A stretch of DNA of 64,000 nucleotides from Spirochaetales bacterium (GTDB taxonomy: Bacteria > Spirochaetota > Spirochaetia > ARS1246), in contig NZCE01000039.1 of the NCBI GenBank assembly GCA_002688185.1, positions 1 through 64,000 of the forward strand, in the 5' to 3' direction. The notes beneath the pieces are model-generated. The model was not told the DNA's origin, made no database searches, and saw nothing but the letters and a program-made list of their open reading frames with translations. Positions 52,983 through 62,081 of the stretch are shown here, piece after piece. How positions within the stretch are numbered: the stretch's first letter is position 1; each line of letters begins with the position of its first letter. A program made the position numbers and the translations under genes.

Positions 52983-53773
52983 TGACGTGCCCCCGCCGCA
53001 ATTCCTATAATTCGAAGCACCCCGTCAAAGCTTGAATCGATAAGCCGGGAAAATGCACCGAGTGTAAACGGCAGTGTGAGGAAGATGATGAGAAACGCAA
53101 CACTAATGGCTATGGGAAAGCCCAACATCAGCAGATTCATCTGAGGCGCCGCTTTTGCGAGCAAGCCCATGGTTATCGATACCAAAAAGAGGGTTCCCAA
53201 TATCGGAAAAGCGATGATGAGCGATTGTTCGAAAAGGCCGGTCAGGCCTTTGAAGATCGTAGGCAGGATAAAGTCCTTTTTCATCACAAAATCCACGGCG
53301 CGAACGGCACCGAAGGACCTCTCAACGCCAAAAAGAAATATCTTCTGAAATCCGCCGACGGTGATAAAAACAAACATTGCAATAATGTTCAAAAACTGGC
53401 CCATGAGGGGGATCTGTATCTGTGCAAGGGGATCGAATACCTGAGAAGCGCCGAATCCCATCTGCATCGAGAAAAATTGGCCCGCCACAAGAAAGGCCGC
53501 ATACACTATCACGAGGAAAAAGCCGATGATTATGCCCACCATCGCTTCGCCCACTACGAGCAATGCATAACTCAAGCCGTCAACAGGTATCGGATATCCC
53601 GCCTCGAGGATGCCCGGGAATACAACCACGGTCGTGAAAAACGCAAGACCAATCCTGGCGATTGGCGGAACCGACGCTGATGACATAAGAGGCGAAATGC
53701 GAAGTATGGCGAACGCTCTCACGAGAACAAGGAGAAAAAGCTGTGTGTATTCAATGATCTGATCAAATCCCAT
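52979..53773 (-). CDS. fliR: Flagellar export gate protein FliR
   Basis: FliR is part of the FliPQR export pore. From the ATG at 53773 it has 264 residues with about six hydrophobic segments. Family motifs are LVLVRAFAILRISPLM, then VGEAMVGIIIGFFLVIVYAAFLVAGQFFSMQMGFG, and a late GLLAKAAPQMNLLMLGFPI. The longer frame upstream would overlap fliQ and is rejected. It is in standard order after fliQ. Confidence 0.95.
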   Translation of the reverse strand: MGFDQIIEYTQLFLLVLVRAFAILRISPLMSSASVPPIARIGLAFFTTVVVFPGILEAGYPIPVDGLSYALLVVGEAMVGIIIGFFLVIVYAAFLVAGQFFSMQMGFGASQVFDPLAQIQIPLMGQFLNIIAMFVFITVGGFQKIFLFGVERSFGAVRAVDFVMKKDFILPTIFKGLTGLFEQSLIIAFPILGTLFLVSITMGLLAKAAPQMNLLMLGFPIAISVAFLIIFLTLPFTLGAFSRLIDSSFDGVLRIIGIAAGARQ

Positions 53774-53793
53774 ATGTTTGAGACCCGGTCTCC

Positions 53794-54063
53794 TTAATTC
53801 GCCATTTCCGGTATGGTTTGAATAATTCGCAAAGTGAATTGTGCAAGAGTGGATATCATCCAAGGCCCAAAAACGAAAATTGCTAATAGTATGGCCGCGA
53901 TCTTTGGAACAAACGTTAGGGTTTGCTCCTGAATCGAAGTCGTTGCCTGGAATACGGACACTATGAGCCCAACTCCCATTCCTATAAGCAAAACCGGGGC
54001 CGCGAGCATAAGTATCTGAAGGATTCCCGATCGCAGTATCGCTGTTGCCATGCCGAGATCCAT
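53794..54063 (-). CDS. fliQ: Flagellar export gate protein FliQ
   Basis: An 89-residue protein with two membrane hairpin segments (SGILQILMLAAPVLLIGMGVGLIVSVFQATTSIQEQTLTFVPKIAAILLAIFVFGPWM), the full FliQ signature. It forms part of the FliPQR export pore. It lies between fliP and fliR. Confidence 0.96.
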   Translation of the reverse strand: MDLGMATAILRSGILQILMLAAPVLLIGMGVGLIVSVFQATTSIQEQTLTFVPKIAAILLAIFVFGPWMISTLAQFTLRIIQTIPEMAN

Positions 54064-54079
54064 GCGGTGCCTCCTATTG

Positions 54080-54874
54080 CTATCTAAAGCTCGCTATCAG
54101 CTGTTGGGTAATGAGTCCCCATCCGTCCACGAGCACAAACAAAACCAACTTAAACGGGAGGGATATCATGATAGGCGGCAACATAATCATACCCATGGAC
54201 ATGAGTGTCGATGCTACGACCATATCTATTATGATAAAAGGCACAAACAGCAAAATCCCGATTTTAAAGGCGATGGTTAGCTCGCTAAGCACATAAGCCG
54301 GGATCAGGATGTAGGTGGGAACCTCTGAAAAATTTGATGGCTGGGAAAGCCCACGCATACGCATAAAGAGAGCGATCGAATCGTGATTTCCGTTTAGCTG
54401 TTTGTACATAAAAAGACGCAGCGGACCTATTGCTTCCTCATACATCTCCTGCATCTCAATCTGACCCTCGGCGAAAGGCTGAAAGGAGTTCGTGTAGATG
54501 TCGGTAAGGGTGGGCCACATAATGAAAAGGGTAAGGAACAGCGCGATGCCCATGAGCACCTGAGTTGGTGGTACCTGCTGGAGAGAAAGCGACCTTTTAA
54601 CAAAATCAAAAACGATCGCAATCCGCAAAAACGAAGTTGTCAGGAGCACCATGGACGGTGCAAGAGTGAGTACCGACAGGAGAAGAAGAAGTTGCAAAGA
54701 TAGCGCAACTTCGCTGTTTGATTCCGGTTGTCGGACAGTAACGTCAACAAATGGAATGGTGAGCCCGTCCTCGACGGCGCCGCCGTCGGCGATTTCAGGT
54801 CTCTCTTGAGCCCAAGTCCCGACGCCTCCAAAGAGAAAAAATAAGGCAATAGCCAAAAGTAATATACGTTTCAT
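54080..54874 (-). CDS. fliP: Flagellar export gate protein FliP
   Basis: 264 residues beginning with a cleavable signal peptide (RILLLAIALFFLFGGVGTWAQ), which is typical of FliP. The conserved core includes LLLLSVLTLAPSMVLLTTSFLRIAIVFDFVKRSLS and QVPPTQVLMGIALFLTLFIMWPT, then the VPTYILIPAYVLSELTIAFKIGILLFVPFIIIDMVVAS block. It is the central subunit of the export pore. The preceding gene fliO ends 86 bases upstream. Confidence 0.97.
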   Translation of the reverse strand: MKRILLLAIALFFLFGGVGTWAQERPEIADGGAVEDGLTIPFVDVTVRQPESNSEVALSLQLLLLLSVLTLAPSMVLLTTSFLRIAIVFDFVKRSLSLQQVPPTQVLMGIALFLTLFIMWPTLTDIYTNSFQPFAEGQIEMQEMYEEAIGPLRLFMYKQLNGNHDSIALFMRMRGLSQPSNFSEVPTYILIPAYVLSELTIAFKIGILLFVPFIIIDMVVASTLMSMGMIMLPPIMISLPFKLVLFVLVDGWGLITQQLIASFR

Positions 54875-54960
54875 TCCCCCCCCAGTAATGCAACGTGTAA
54901 AATCAGTTTCCCGGTCGTAGTGCCCGAACAGCCCACCGGCAGGGCCATAACGCGCGCAGC

Positions 54961-55620
54961 CTACATGTTCTTCACCCGCTGGCGCTGCTGCTTCATAAAC
55001 CCCACCGGATCGAGGGTACTGGCAGCTTGATGCGTAGTGCCCTGCTTTCCAAAAATCTGCGATAAGACGTCACTGAAATTTCTCCGGTCGGCAACATCAG
55101 TACTCGCAGCCTGAAGTCGTAGCCCATCAAGAGTCTCCTTATCTAAGATCTCTGAAACAAGAGATACGGCGCTGTCCGATGAACCCACCAAAAACACTTG
55201 ATTGCCGACTTCCACTAGGTGCAAGGAGCGGCTCCCTGAAATGGCTTTGGATGATAGAACCCGTATCAACCTTGTTTCTTGAAAACGGAGATTTCCGGTT
55301 CTCTTCAGAAAATAAAAAATGACAAAAATGGCGGCAATTACCGCACCCAAGATTAATACCATTCTCACAAAGTCCCATGCGGAGAACACATTGAGCACTT
55401 CACCGTCCGCGCCTCCCGGATCGCCGGTGCGCGGATCGCCGGTGCGCGGGCCGCCGGTGCTTTGAATTTCCAAGCTTGCCTCGTCAACAACGGTCCGCGC
55501 AACGGCGGCCCGCGCACCGGTGTCAGACCGAGTTTCAACAATGTCTTGAGAAAACACCGGCGATTGAACCGCGCAGAACAGAACCAGTGTCAACAGAATT
55601 GAGATGCTTTTTTTTGTCAC
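54961..55620 (-). CDS. fliO: Flagellar assembly protein FliO (FliZ-type)
   Basis: FliO helps assemble the FliPQR core. The 219 residues have a signal peptide (SILLTLVLFCAVQSPVFS), a loop with a GDPRT repeat, one membrane segment (DFVRMVLILGAVIAAIFVIFYFL) and a small beta domain with LIRVLSSKAISGSRSLHLVEVGNQVFLVGSSDSAVSLVSEI, the FliO signature. Sequence conservation is low outside this domain but the operon position is exact. Confidence 0.9.
   Translation of the reverse strand: MTKKSISILLTLVLFCAVQSPVFSQDIVETRSDTGARAAVARTVVDEASLEIQSTGGPRTGDPRTGDPGGADGEVLNVFSAWDFVRMVLILGAVIAAIFVIFYFLKRTGNLRFQETRLIRVLSSKAISGSRSLHLVEVGNQVFLVGSSDSAVSLVSEILDKETLDGLRLQAASTDVADRRNFSDVLSQIFGKQGTTHQAASTLDPVGFMKQQRQRVKNM
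55418..55460. repeat. 15-bp in-frame tandem repeat in fliO
   Basis: Two exact copies of GGATCGCCGGTGCGC (55418-55432, 55433-55447) and a third partial one (55448-55460) encode repeated Gly-Asp-Pro-Arg-Thr in the FliO extracytoplasmic linker. Because the unit is 15 bases, changes in copy number keep the frame. Confidence 0.75.
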
Positions 55621-55644
55621 GTTCCCCCCCCAAGGTAACGAAAC

Positions 55645-56748
55645 TTACATATCTGGAACCCTATCCATAGGGTCTACAATTTCAGTCACACGTACACCAA
55701 AGTTTTCTTCTATTACTACTACTTCACCTTTGGCAATCAATTTATGGTTTACCAGTATATCCACCGGTTCACCTGCAAGCTTATCCAGCTCGATAATAGT
55801 CCCCTCTCCCATCCCCAGTATATCTCTAATGAGCTTTCTTGTCCTCCCAAGCTCAACGGTCATCTCCATGTATACATCCATGAGAAGACCGATATTCCCC
55901 TGATCTCCAGGTGCGGTAGCACCGCCTAAAGCCGGAAATTGCACCGATTGCACGTTGGGATTGGGCTGTCCGCTCATGCCAAAGCTCATCTGTCCCTGCG
56001 CCGGCTGCGCGGCGAATGCATCTTGATCGCCAACGCCAAATCCAACATCCCCGAGCATGTCAGTAGGTGATGCGGCTATAGGCGCTGCGGGTTCGGGTGC
56101 GGCGCCACCGCCTGCTATCTGCTGAAGCATGCCTAAATCGAATATCTCTATCAATTCGGCATCCTGCTCGCCCTCGATGGTAACTTGATACGTTGCCTTG
56201 ACAAATTCCCCCGGTGGGACTTCCACATCGTTGTTGGCAACCGACCGGCTCTCCCCCGGCTCCGTTGCAACATCCAGGCCCAACTGGCTGCTAATTGTGG
56301 TGGCCTCAGAACCCGTAATGGTATTTCCCGCCTCCACGAGAGCGGACAACGCCGCGTCATTGAGCTCAACTTCTTCTTGCCCCATCATCAACCCGGCAAT
56401 CATTGTGGCTATTTCCGGTGAAAAAATAAAAGAATGTGCTCCGGAAGCACCGCCGGTAAAGCTTAGGACAATCTGGACAATCTGGTCTGGTAGTGAAGCG
56501 ACAAAGCCTCCATTTGATATTACCTCAACCACCGGTTGGCCAAAAGTAACATCCTTCCCGATGAGACCGGAAAGGCTTCCGGTTTGAGAATCTACGAGCC
56601 CCGCCAGAAACTGCTGGATTGCGCCTGTGTCCGGCGTTGTTGGTTGGGGAACATCGTCCCCCGCCGTTCCAGTATCTCCGAGATCAAACCCGCCGCTTCC
56701 TTGCAGCAAAGCATCTATTTCATCTTGAGAAAGTGAACCATCACTCAT
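55645..56748 (-). CDS. fliY: Flagellar motor switch protein FliY/FliN
   Basis: A 367-residue switch protein of the FliY type. It has an N-terminal CheY-binding-like motif SLSQDEIDALLQG (residues ~5-17), a CheC/CheX-like middle (~40-200; ALSALVEAGNTITGSEATTIS), a proline/alanine linker, and the FliN C-terminal domain (LLMDVYMEMTVELGRTRKLIRDILGMGEGTIIELDKLAGEPVDILVN). It forms the lower C-ring. AAGGAG lies 9 bases before the ATG at 56748; a longer frame upstream would run into fliM. Confidence 0.93.
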   Translation of the reverse strand: MSDGSLSQDEIDALLQGSGGFDLGDTGTAGDDVPQPTTPDTGAIQQFLAGLVDSQTGSLSGLIGKDVTFGQPVVEVISNGGFVASLPDQIVQIVLSFTGGASGAHSFIFSPEIATMIAGLMMGQEEVELNDAALSALVEAGNTITGSEATTISSQLGLDVATEPGESRSVANNDVEVPPGEFVKATYQVTIEGEQDAELIEIFDLGMLQQIAGGGAAPEPAAPIAASPTDMLGDVGFGVGDQDAFAAQPAQGQMSFGMSGQPNPNVQSVQFPALGGATAPGDQGNIGLLMDVYMEMTVELGRTRKLIRDILGMGEGTIIELDKLAGEPVDILVNHKLIAKGEVVVIEENFGVRVTEIVDPMDRVPDM

Positions 56749-56749
56749 A

Positions 56750-57775
56750 CTATTCTTCTCCTTCGGCCGCGAGCTCCTCAAACTCTTCGTCTGTAATCTC
56801 TTCAAGTTGCTCGGTGATTTGCACCGCAACTTTCTTCCCAACCACACCAGGCCGACAAAGGAATTTCTTCTTATTTCCTATTCTGAGCATCATTGGGTCG
56901 TTCATACGTACATGCTGGAGGCGTATCACATCTCCCCTTCTTAAAGAAAGTACATCCCGCATCGTTATATCCATGGTGCCAATTTCAGCCACCACCTGCA
57001 TTGCGACGGCGTTGAGCTGGTCCCGCAGCACCTGCATATTTTCCGTCGTTGTGCCTCTCCTGACGGTGGAATACATATATTGCGCAGTAAGCTTGCTCAC
57101 AATCGCCTCAATAGTGATATACGGGATGCAGAGGTTCATCATACCCTCGACATCTCCCACTTTTGTCTCGAGAGTAACCAGCACCACCATTTCCGTCGGC
57201 GGAACGACTTGGGCAAACTGCGGATTAGTCTCAATCTGGCTGAGCCGCGGGCGCAAATCAATGACGGATGCCCAAGCTTCTCTCATATTGCCGAGTATAC
57301 GCACAATGATACTCTCAATTACTGCCACTTCAATCTCAGAGAGCTCTCTGTTGATTTTTGAGCCCTCGCCTTGACCGCCAAAGAGCCTGTCAATGATGGT
57401 ATACGTAACCGACGGATCGACCTCGAGCAGCGCCATTCCCTTGAGGGGATCCATATTGATTACCGCCAACGTCGTTGGGTTGGGTATAGATCTGATAAAC
57501 TCCTCGTAAGTCAGCTGGTCGACCGACGCCACGTGCACGTGGGCCAGAGTTCTCATTGATGCGGACAACGACGTTGTGGTCAACCGCGCGAATGTTTCAT
57601 GCATAATAGAGATGGTCCTGATCTGTTCTTTTGAGAATTTATCGGGACGTTTAAAATCATAGATCTTTATCTTTCGTTGATCCGCCGCCTGGCTGACATC
57701 TTCGGTCTCGATGTCACCGGTGGAAATCGCCGTGAGAAGCTGATCTATTTCGTCCTGTGAAAGAACCTCATTCAT
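56750..57775 (-). CDS. fliM: Flagellar motor switch protein FliM
   Basis: FliM binds phosphorylated CheY and controls rotation direction. The 341 residues have the N-terminal CheY-binding motif VLSQDEIDQLLTAI, the central CheC-like domain (HETFARLTTTSLSASMRTLAHVHVASVDQLTYEEFIRSIPNPT) and the C-terminal SpoA domain (VLSLRRGDVIRLQHVRMNDPMMLRIGNKKKFLCRPGVVGKK). Spacing to fliY is only 1 base. Confidence 0.97.
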   Translation of the reverse strand: MNEVLSQDEIDQLLTAISTGDIETEDVSQAADQRKIKIYDFKRPDKFSKEQIRTISIMHETFARLTTTSLSASMRTLAHVHVASVDQLTYEEFIRSIPNPTTLAVINMDPLKGMALLEVDPSVTYTIIDRLFGGQGEGSKINRELSEIEVAVIESIIVRILGNMREAWASVIDLRPRLSQIETNPQFAQVVPPTEMVVLVTLETKVGDVEGMMNLCIPYITIEAIVSKLTAQYMYSTVRRGTTTENMQVLRDQLNAVAMQVVAEIGTMDITMRDVLSLRRGDVIRLQHVRMNDPMMLRIGNKKKFLCRPGVVGKKVAVQITEQLEEITDEEFEELAAEGEE

Positions 57776-57810
57776 CAGTGCCCTCTATCCGCCATCAGTA
57801 TCCTTACAGA

Positions 57811-58362
57811 TTACATTTGTATCAAATTATATTCCAGCAATATTACCTGTTTGACCTTGCCGGAAGTCATCACGGCATTTACCTTCTCAAGCAACTCCTC
57901 AACAATGATTGTCTCATTGCGGGGATGCAGCTCGTTTGCTGTTTTTTGAGTGAAGTATGACCTAATGAGATGCTGTAGCAGCCGGGACCTGTTTCCCAGC
58001 TCATTCCAAATTTGCTTGTCATCTTGTTTATACCCAAGGGCAACCCTTGCGACTACGGTATACGACGCCTCATCTGCGGTACGGGTTCGAATCGGATCAA
58101 AATTCTCATACCATGACATGATTTCCGGGGCAGCTGCATATTCTTCCGAGATTATCGGCACACTCGATGACCGCCGGCCTTGGTTCAGGAAGTTCGTGGT
58201 TACTACCACTACGGCGATGATAAAAAGAATGGCTGCAATCCCGGCAACCGCCCATTTGAGTATTTTGATAACTAACGAGGGTAGGAAGCCGGTTTTTTGA
58301 CCGACTTCTACATCCTGACCGCCAGTAACGTCCTCATCGAGAAAACTTTCTTCGTCCGCCAT
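57811..58362 (-). CDS. fliL: Flagellar basal body-associated protein FliL
   Basis: FliL forms a ring around the stator. The 183 residues have a short cytoplasmic N-terminus, one membrane segment (LKWAVAGIAAILFIIAVVVVTTNFL) and a periplasmic domain with YTVVARVALGYKQDDKQIWNELGNRSRLLQHLIRSYF. It ends near the FliL-typical VKQVILLEYNLIQM. The 94-base spacer before it, after motB, is AT-rich. Confidence 0.93.
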   Translation of the reverse strand: MADEESFLDEDVTGGQDVEVGQKTGFLPSLVIKILKWAVAGIAAILFIIAVVVVTTNFLNQGRRSSSVPIISEEYAAAPEIMSWYENFDPIRTRTADEASYTVVARVALGYKQDDKQIWNELGNRSRLLQHLIRSYFTQKTANELHPRNETIIVEELLEKVNAVMTSGKVKQVILLEYNLIQM

Positions 58363-58456
58363 GGTCTGCTATTAGCTCCTACTAAAATTCTACCAAAATA
58401 TCGACATTAATTCAATAAATCATACAAAAAGGTACGATTTTGGCTGATATCCGTCA

Positions 58457-59182
58457 TCATAAATGCCCTTCAGACAGTATTACGATGTCAATCCTTCGAT
58501 TGTAGGCCCTGCCTTCTCGTGTATCGTTGTTCATTAGGGGCATCGTTGCCGCAAATCCCCGCGTCTGAAACTTACTTTCATCGGACCCAAAATCCACCAG
58601 ATAATGAAGAACATTGGTTGCCCGGGCAGATGACAATTCCCAATTAGTGGCGTATTCACTGTCCGGGTCCGTTGGAACCGCATCGGTGTGTCCCTCGATA
58701 GCAAACTTATTTTCCGGCATGGTATTGAGAAGCCCGGCAATCCGTTGTAGTAGAACTCTACTCGCCTCTATGTCCACCTCTGCGCTGGCCTCTCTGAAAA
58801 ACGAATCTGCCGCAAGCGAAATGACCAAGCCGCGCTCATCGACTGTAACCCTGACCGTCTGAGTTTTGATTTCAGGCTGAAACTGGGATATTGCCTCTTT
58901 CCTGGCGTTATCCAAAGCCCGGCCTCGTTCTTGAGACGGCAGCTGCATCACCGTATGACCCATCTCCGCGAGCTCCCCAGGTTCCAGCGTGTTTCCGCCC
59001 TCCAGAACACCCAAACCGCTGAATGCGGCGATAATGAGTTGGAGCCGATGCTCGTCTACCTCTGAGACGGTAAACATCATGACAAAAAAAGTGAGCAGCA
59101 GAGTTACCATGTCGCCGTACGTCAAGAGCCAATCGGCAGCTCCTTCAGGTGGGCACTTCTTTTTCCTCTGAAAATCTGGCAC
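58457..59182 (-). CDS. motB: Flagellar stator protein MotB
   Basis: MotB anchors the stator to peptidoglycan and forms the proton path with MotA. The 241 residues have the short N-terminus, one membrane segment with the proton-binding D24 (LLTYGDMVTLLLTFFVMMFTV), a plug-like linker and an OmpA-like domain with FAIEGHTDAVPTDPDSEYATNWELSSARATNVLHYLV. The start is GTG. It lies 46 bases after motA. Confidence 0.97.
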   Translation of the reverse strand: MPDFQRKKKCPPEGAADWLLTYGDMVTLLLTFFVMMFTVSEVDEHRLQLIIAAFSGLGVLEGGNTLEPGELAEMGHTVMQLPSQERGRALDNARKEAISQFQPEIKTQTVRVTVDERGLVISLAADSFFREASAEVDIEASRVLLQRIAGLLNTMPENKFAIEGHTDAVPTDPDSEYATNWELSSARATNVLHYLVDFGSDESKFQTRGFAATMPLMNNDTREGRAYNRRIDIVILSEGHL

Positions 59183-59228
59183 TACGGCTTGTCCCCTACG
59201 CTCCTATCTCAGGCGGAGCACCAAAAAG

Positions 59229-60011
59229 TTATTCCCCTGTCGATTCCTGGCGCACAGCCTCTCTTCTCACGGGCGGCAGGAATGAGCGCAGCTTTTCTTC
59301 TAATATCCGCGGATTGTCGCCCGATTGGATTGAGAGGATACCCTCAATCATAATCTCTCGTACAAGGGTTTCATCCGCATCACGATCTTCAAGCTTGTTT
59401 TTTACTGGAATCAACACCAAATTTGCCAAAATGGCTCCGTACATGGTGGTTATGAGTGCTAGCGACATGTTTGGACCGATTGAAGCCTCGTCCTCCAAGT
59501 TTGCTAGCATCGATATCAGTCCGGCCAACGTACCGACCATGCCAAAGGCAGGTGCTATTTTTGACCAATCGTCAAACAACTTTATCCCGACGGAATGTCG
59601 GGTTTGCAGCTGGTTAAGATCAGTATACAGTACGCTTTTAATAATATCGGGATCGGCCCCGTCAACTACGAGTTGGATTCCCTTTCTCAAGAAGTCATCC
59701 TCTACCTCTTCGAGATCGTCCTCGAGAGCGAGAAGCCCCTCCCTTCTTGCCTTTTCCGAAAAATTAACCAAGCTCGAGATTATTCTTTCTTCCTCATGGT
59801 GTGGTACCTGCAGGACGATCCTGACGAACTTTATCACCCCGAGCAAGCGACCCATGGGATTGCCGACGAGCATCGCGCCAAAAGACCCCCCAATCACCAT
59901 AAAGACCGACGGTATGTGTATAAAACCACCTATCTGACCGCCCGCGGAAAGTATTGACATGACTATCATGGCTAATCCGAGACCGAGTCCTATAAGTGTG
60001 CCAAGATCCAT
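59229..60011 (-). CDS. motA: Flagellar stator protein MotA
   Basis: 260 residues with four membrane segments: the first pair (TLIGLGLGLAMIVMSILSAGGQIGGFIHIPSVFMVIGGSFGAMLV) and the second pair (WSKIAPAFGMVGTLAGLISMLANL and LALITTMYGAILANLVLIPV). The cytoplasmic loop carries the conserved EEERIISSLVNFSEKARREGLLALEDD. The ribosome site GGAG lies in the end of flbD, 6 bases of spacer away. Confidence 0.97.
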   Translation of the reverse strand: MDLGTLIGLGLGLAMIVMSILSAGGQIGGFIHIPSVFMVIGGSFGAMLVGNPMGRLLGVIKFVRIVLQVPHHEEERIISSLVNFSEKARREGLLALEDDLEEVEDDFLRKGIQLVVDGADPDIIKSVLYTDLNQLQTRHSVGIKLFDDWSKIAPAFGMVGTLAGLISMLANLEDEASIGPNMSLALITTMYGAILANLVLIPVKNKLEDRDADETLVREIMIEGILSIQSGDNPRILEEKLRSFLPPVRREAVRQESTGE

Positions 60012-60017
60012 GTACGG

Positions 60018-60215
60018 TTACTCCTCGTTTTTGAAGGCTCCGATAAGACGCCTATATTGCACAATTTTACGAAAAATAGACTGATAGTCCTCCTGGACTA
60101 TCAGCCGCTTTCCTGAGAGCATTACTAATGCGGTGTCAGGGATAGCCTCTATGTACTCTATCTGGTGCGGATTGACGTAGAATATCTCCCCTCTCAGTCT
60201 TGTAACCTTTATCAT
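60018..60215 (-). CDS. flbD: FlbD family flagellar protein
   Basis: A 65-residue protein: IKVTRLRGEIFYVNPHQIEYIEAIPDTALVMLSGKRLIVQEDYQSIFRKIVQYRRL matches the FlbD/swarming motility family. It is always found between flgE and motA in spirochaetes and Firmicutes; its biochemical role is unclear. The start is 23 bases from the flgE stop. Confidence 0.93.
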   Translation of the reverse strand: MIKVTRLRGEIFYVNPHQIEYIEAIPDTALVMLSGKRLIVQEDYQSIFRKIVQYRRLIGAFKNEE

Positions 60216-60238
60216 CTATCCACCAAGATTATGCTTCC

Positions 60239-61627
60239 CTATCGTTTAAGTGTCAGAATTTCCTGAAGCATCTGATCGCTCGTCTGTATTGTCCTCGAGT
60301 TGGCCTGAAATCCCCTCTGAGTCACGATCATGTCGGTAAACTGCTCGGCAAGATCTACATTGCTCATTTCCAGGGCACCCGAGATCAGTTTCCCTTTTCC
60401 CGCGATTCCCGATTCACCAATATTCGCTTCGCCGGAGTTAATGGTTTGGGCGTAGCTGCTCTCTCCGGCTTTCTCGAGTCCGCCGGGATTGGTAAACGAG
60501 GCAAGTGCCATTTGGCCGATGGTTCTCCGCGTACCGTTTGAGTAAACTCCGGTGATAATCCCCGACTGATCTATCTTATAGCTCTCCAAGTAGCCCATCG
60601 GATACCCGTTTTGACGATACGCTTTCGTCGAGCTCGATTCTGCAAATTGAGTAAGAGAGTTCACGTAGCTGCCTACGGTTCCTAAATTGAGGTTGAATGT
60701 CTGACGGATAAGGGCACCGGCGGCATCCGCGGTGGCCTCCTGTACATCGAAAGAAACCTGCACTTGGAGATCACCGGCATCTACCAGATCTCCCTGATTA
60801 TCAGTTGCCGAAAGGATCGCACCTAGATTGTCAAACTCGATAGTAAACGAGTTTGCGGTGCTGTTTGCGGCTCCGATATCGATCAGCGAGTTGGTGCCCA
60901 CTGCAACGTCAGGATCAATCGTGACCTCAGCCTGCCACTGGTTATTGATGCCCGGGATTTTGGTAAAATCCATACGCATGGTATGTATATTGCCGAACGT
61001 GTCATAGATATCTTTGTCAACCGACCACGTACCTTCACGAATATCCGACTGAGCGGCGCCCGGTGAAATTTCCGGGGTACGCTTGTCCAGGTTGCTCGCA
61101 AGAAACACTTCTGTGGTTGCCGCGGCCGGGTCCTTTGATCCCACGGGGACTACCAAGTCCTCGACGTCGGCAGCGGCGTTGATAAACTGCAGGCCGTCTA
61201 TTGTCTGGGCCATCCACCCCTGCACCCGCATACCATTCGCCGGGTTTACCAGCGTTCCGTTTTCATCGAGGCCAAATGCGCCGGCCCGCGTAAAAAAGAA
61301 CTTTTCTCCGGAATTCAGGACAAAAAAGCCGTTCCCTTGTACGGCTACATCGCTTACCACTCCGGTTGTCTGAAGGGAGCCCTGGACATGGATTGTGTCG
61401 ATTGCCGCTACATTTGCACCGAGCCCGACCTGTTTGGGATTGGTGCCGCCAAGCTCATCTGTTGGTCTTGCCGCTCCCTGAATCGTCTGGGATAAAAGGT
61501 CTTGAAAGTTTACCCTGCCCTTCTTAAATCCAATGGTATTTACATTTGAGATGTTGTTGCCGATTACGTCCATTCGAATCTGATGGTTCTGCAGACCAGA
61601 AACTCCGGCAAACAATGATCGCATCAT
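60239..61627 (-). CDS. flgE: Flagellar hook protein FlgE, with Ser at the cross-link cysteine position
   Basis: FlgE polymerises into the hook. The 462 residues begin with the rod/hook signature ([44 protein letters not shown]) and end with [43 protein letters not shown]. In spirochaetes FlgE subunits are cross-linked by lysinoalanine formed between Lys165 and Cys178 (T. denticola numbering). Here K165 is kept (VGSKDP), but residue 178 is Ser (FLASNLDKR, codon AGC). The protein contains no cysteine at all. GGAG lies 8 bases before the ATG. Confidence 0.96.
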   Translation of the reverse strand: MMRSLFAGVSGLQNHQIRMDVIGNNISNVNTIGFKKGRVNFQDLLSQTIQGAARPTDELGGTNPKQVGLGANVAAIDTIHVQGSLQTTGVVSDVAVQGNGFFVLNSGEKFFFTRAGAFGLDENGTLVNPANGMRVQGWMAQTIDGLQFINAAADVEDLVVPVGSKDPAAATTEVFLASNLDKRTPEISPGAAQSDIREGTWSVDKDIYDTFGNIHTMRMDFTKIPGINNQWQAEVTIDPDVAVGTNSLIDIGAANSTANSFTIEFDNLGAILSATDNQGDLVDAGDLQVQVSFDVQEATADAAGALIRQTFNLNLGTVGSYVNSLTQFAESSSTKAYRQNGYPMGYLESYKIDQSGIITGVYSNGTRRTIGQMALASFTNPGGLEKAGESSYAQTINSGEANIGESGIAGKGKLISGALEMSNVDLAEQFTDMIVTQRGFQANSRTIQTSDQMLQEILTLKR

Positions 61628-61639
61628 AGAGCAGTCTCC

Positions 61640-62071
61640 TTATTCTCGTATCTTCTCGACCTTATCAAAATTAAAATATCTGCCGTTGACCAGGACACGA
61701 GGCGCTTCCCTTCCAGCAACCTCTTCTACAACACCGGTAATCACCGCATCACCGTCAACGATATCGACAATCCGGCCCAATAGACCCAGCGCCTGGCTCG
61801 TCGAGAGGATCCCGGCGAGTTTCCCAAAATCTTGGCTCATATTCGTCATCTGCTCGAGTGAGGAAAATTGCGCCATTTGTGCGATAAACTCCGTATCTTT
61901 CATCGGCTCAGTGGGATCCTGATGGGTCAACTGGGTAACAAGTATCTTGAGAAAGTCATCTTTGTCCAAAGTTTGGGCGTTGGCCGGATTGCCTAGACTT
62001 TTGTTTAGCGCCTCGATCTGCATCCTGGTCTGAGCCGTTTCCTGTGATGATAATAACGCCGCCAACTCCAT
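61640..62071 (-). CDS. flgD: Hook assembly scaffold FlgD
   Basis: A 143-residue hook-capping protein. The N-terminal helix region and the signature KDDFLKILVTQLTHQDPTEPMKDTEFIAQMAQFSSLEQMTNMS are diagnostic, and a short C-terminal beta part (DGDAVITGVVEEVAGREAPRVLVNG) follows. It is shorter than E. coli FlgD, as is normal in spirochaetes. GAGGAG lies 7 bases before the ATG. Confidence 0.95.
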   Translation of the reverse strand: MELAALLSSQETAQTRMQIEALNKSLGNPANAQTLDKDDFLKILVTQLTHQDPTEPMKDTEFIAQMAQFSSLEQMTNMSQDFGKLAGILSTSQALGLLGRIVDIVDGDAVITGVVEEVAGREAPRVLVNGRYFNFDKVEKIRE

Positions 62072-62081
62072 TCTTAGCTCC

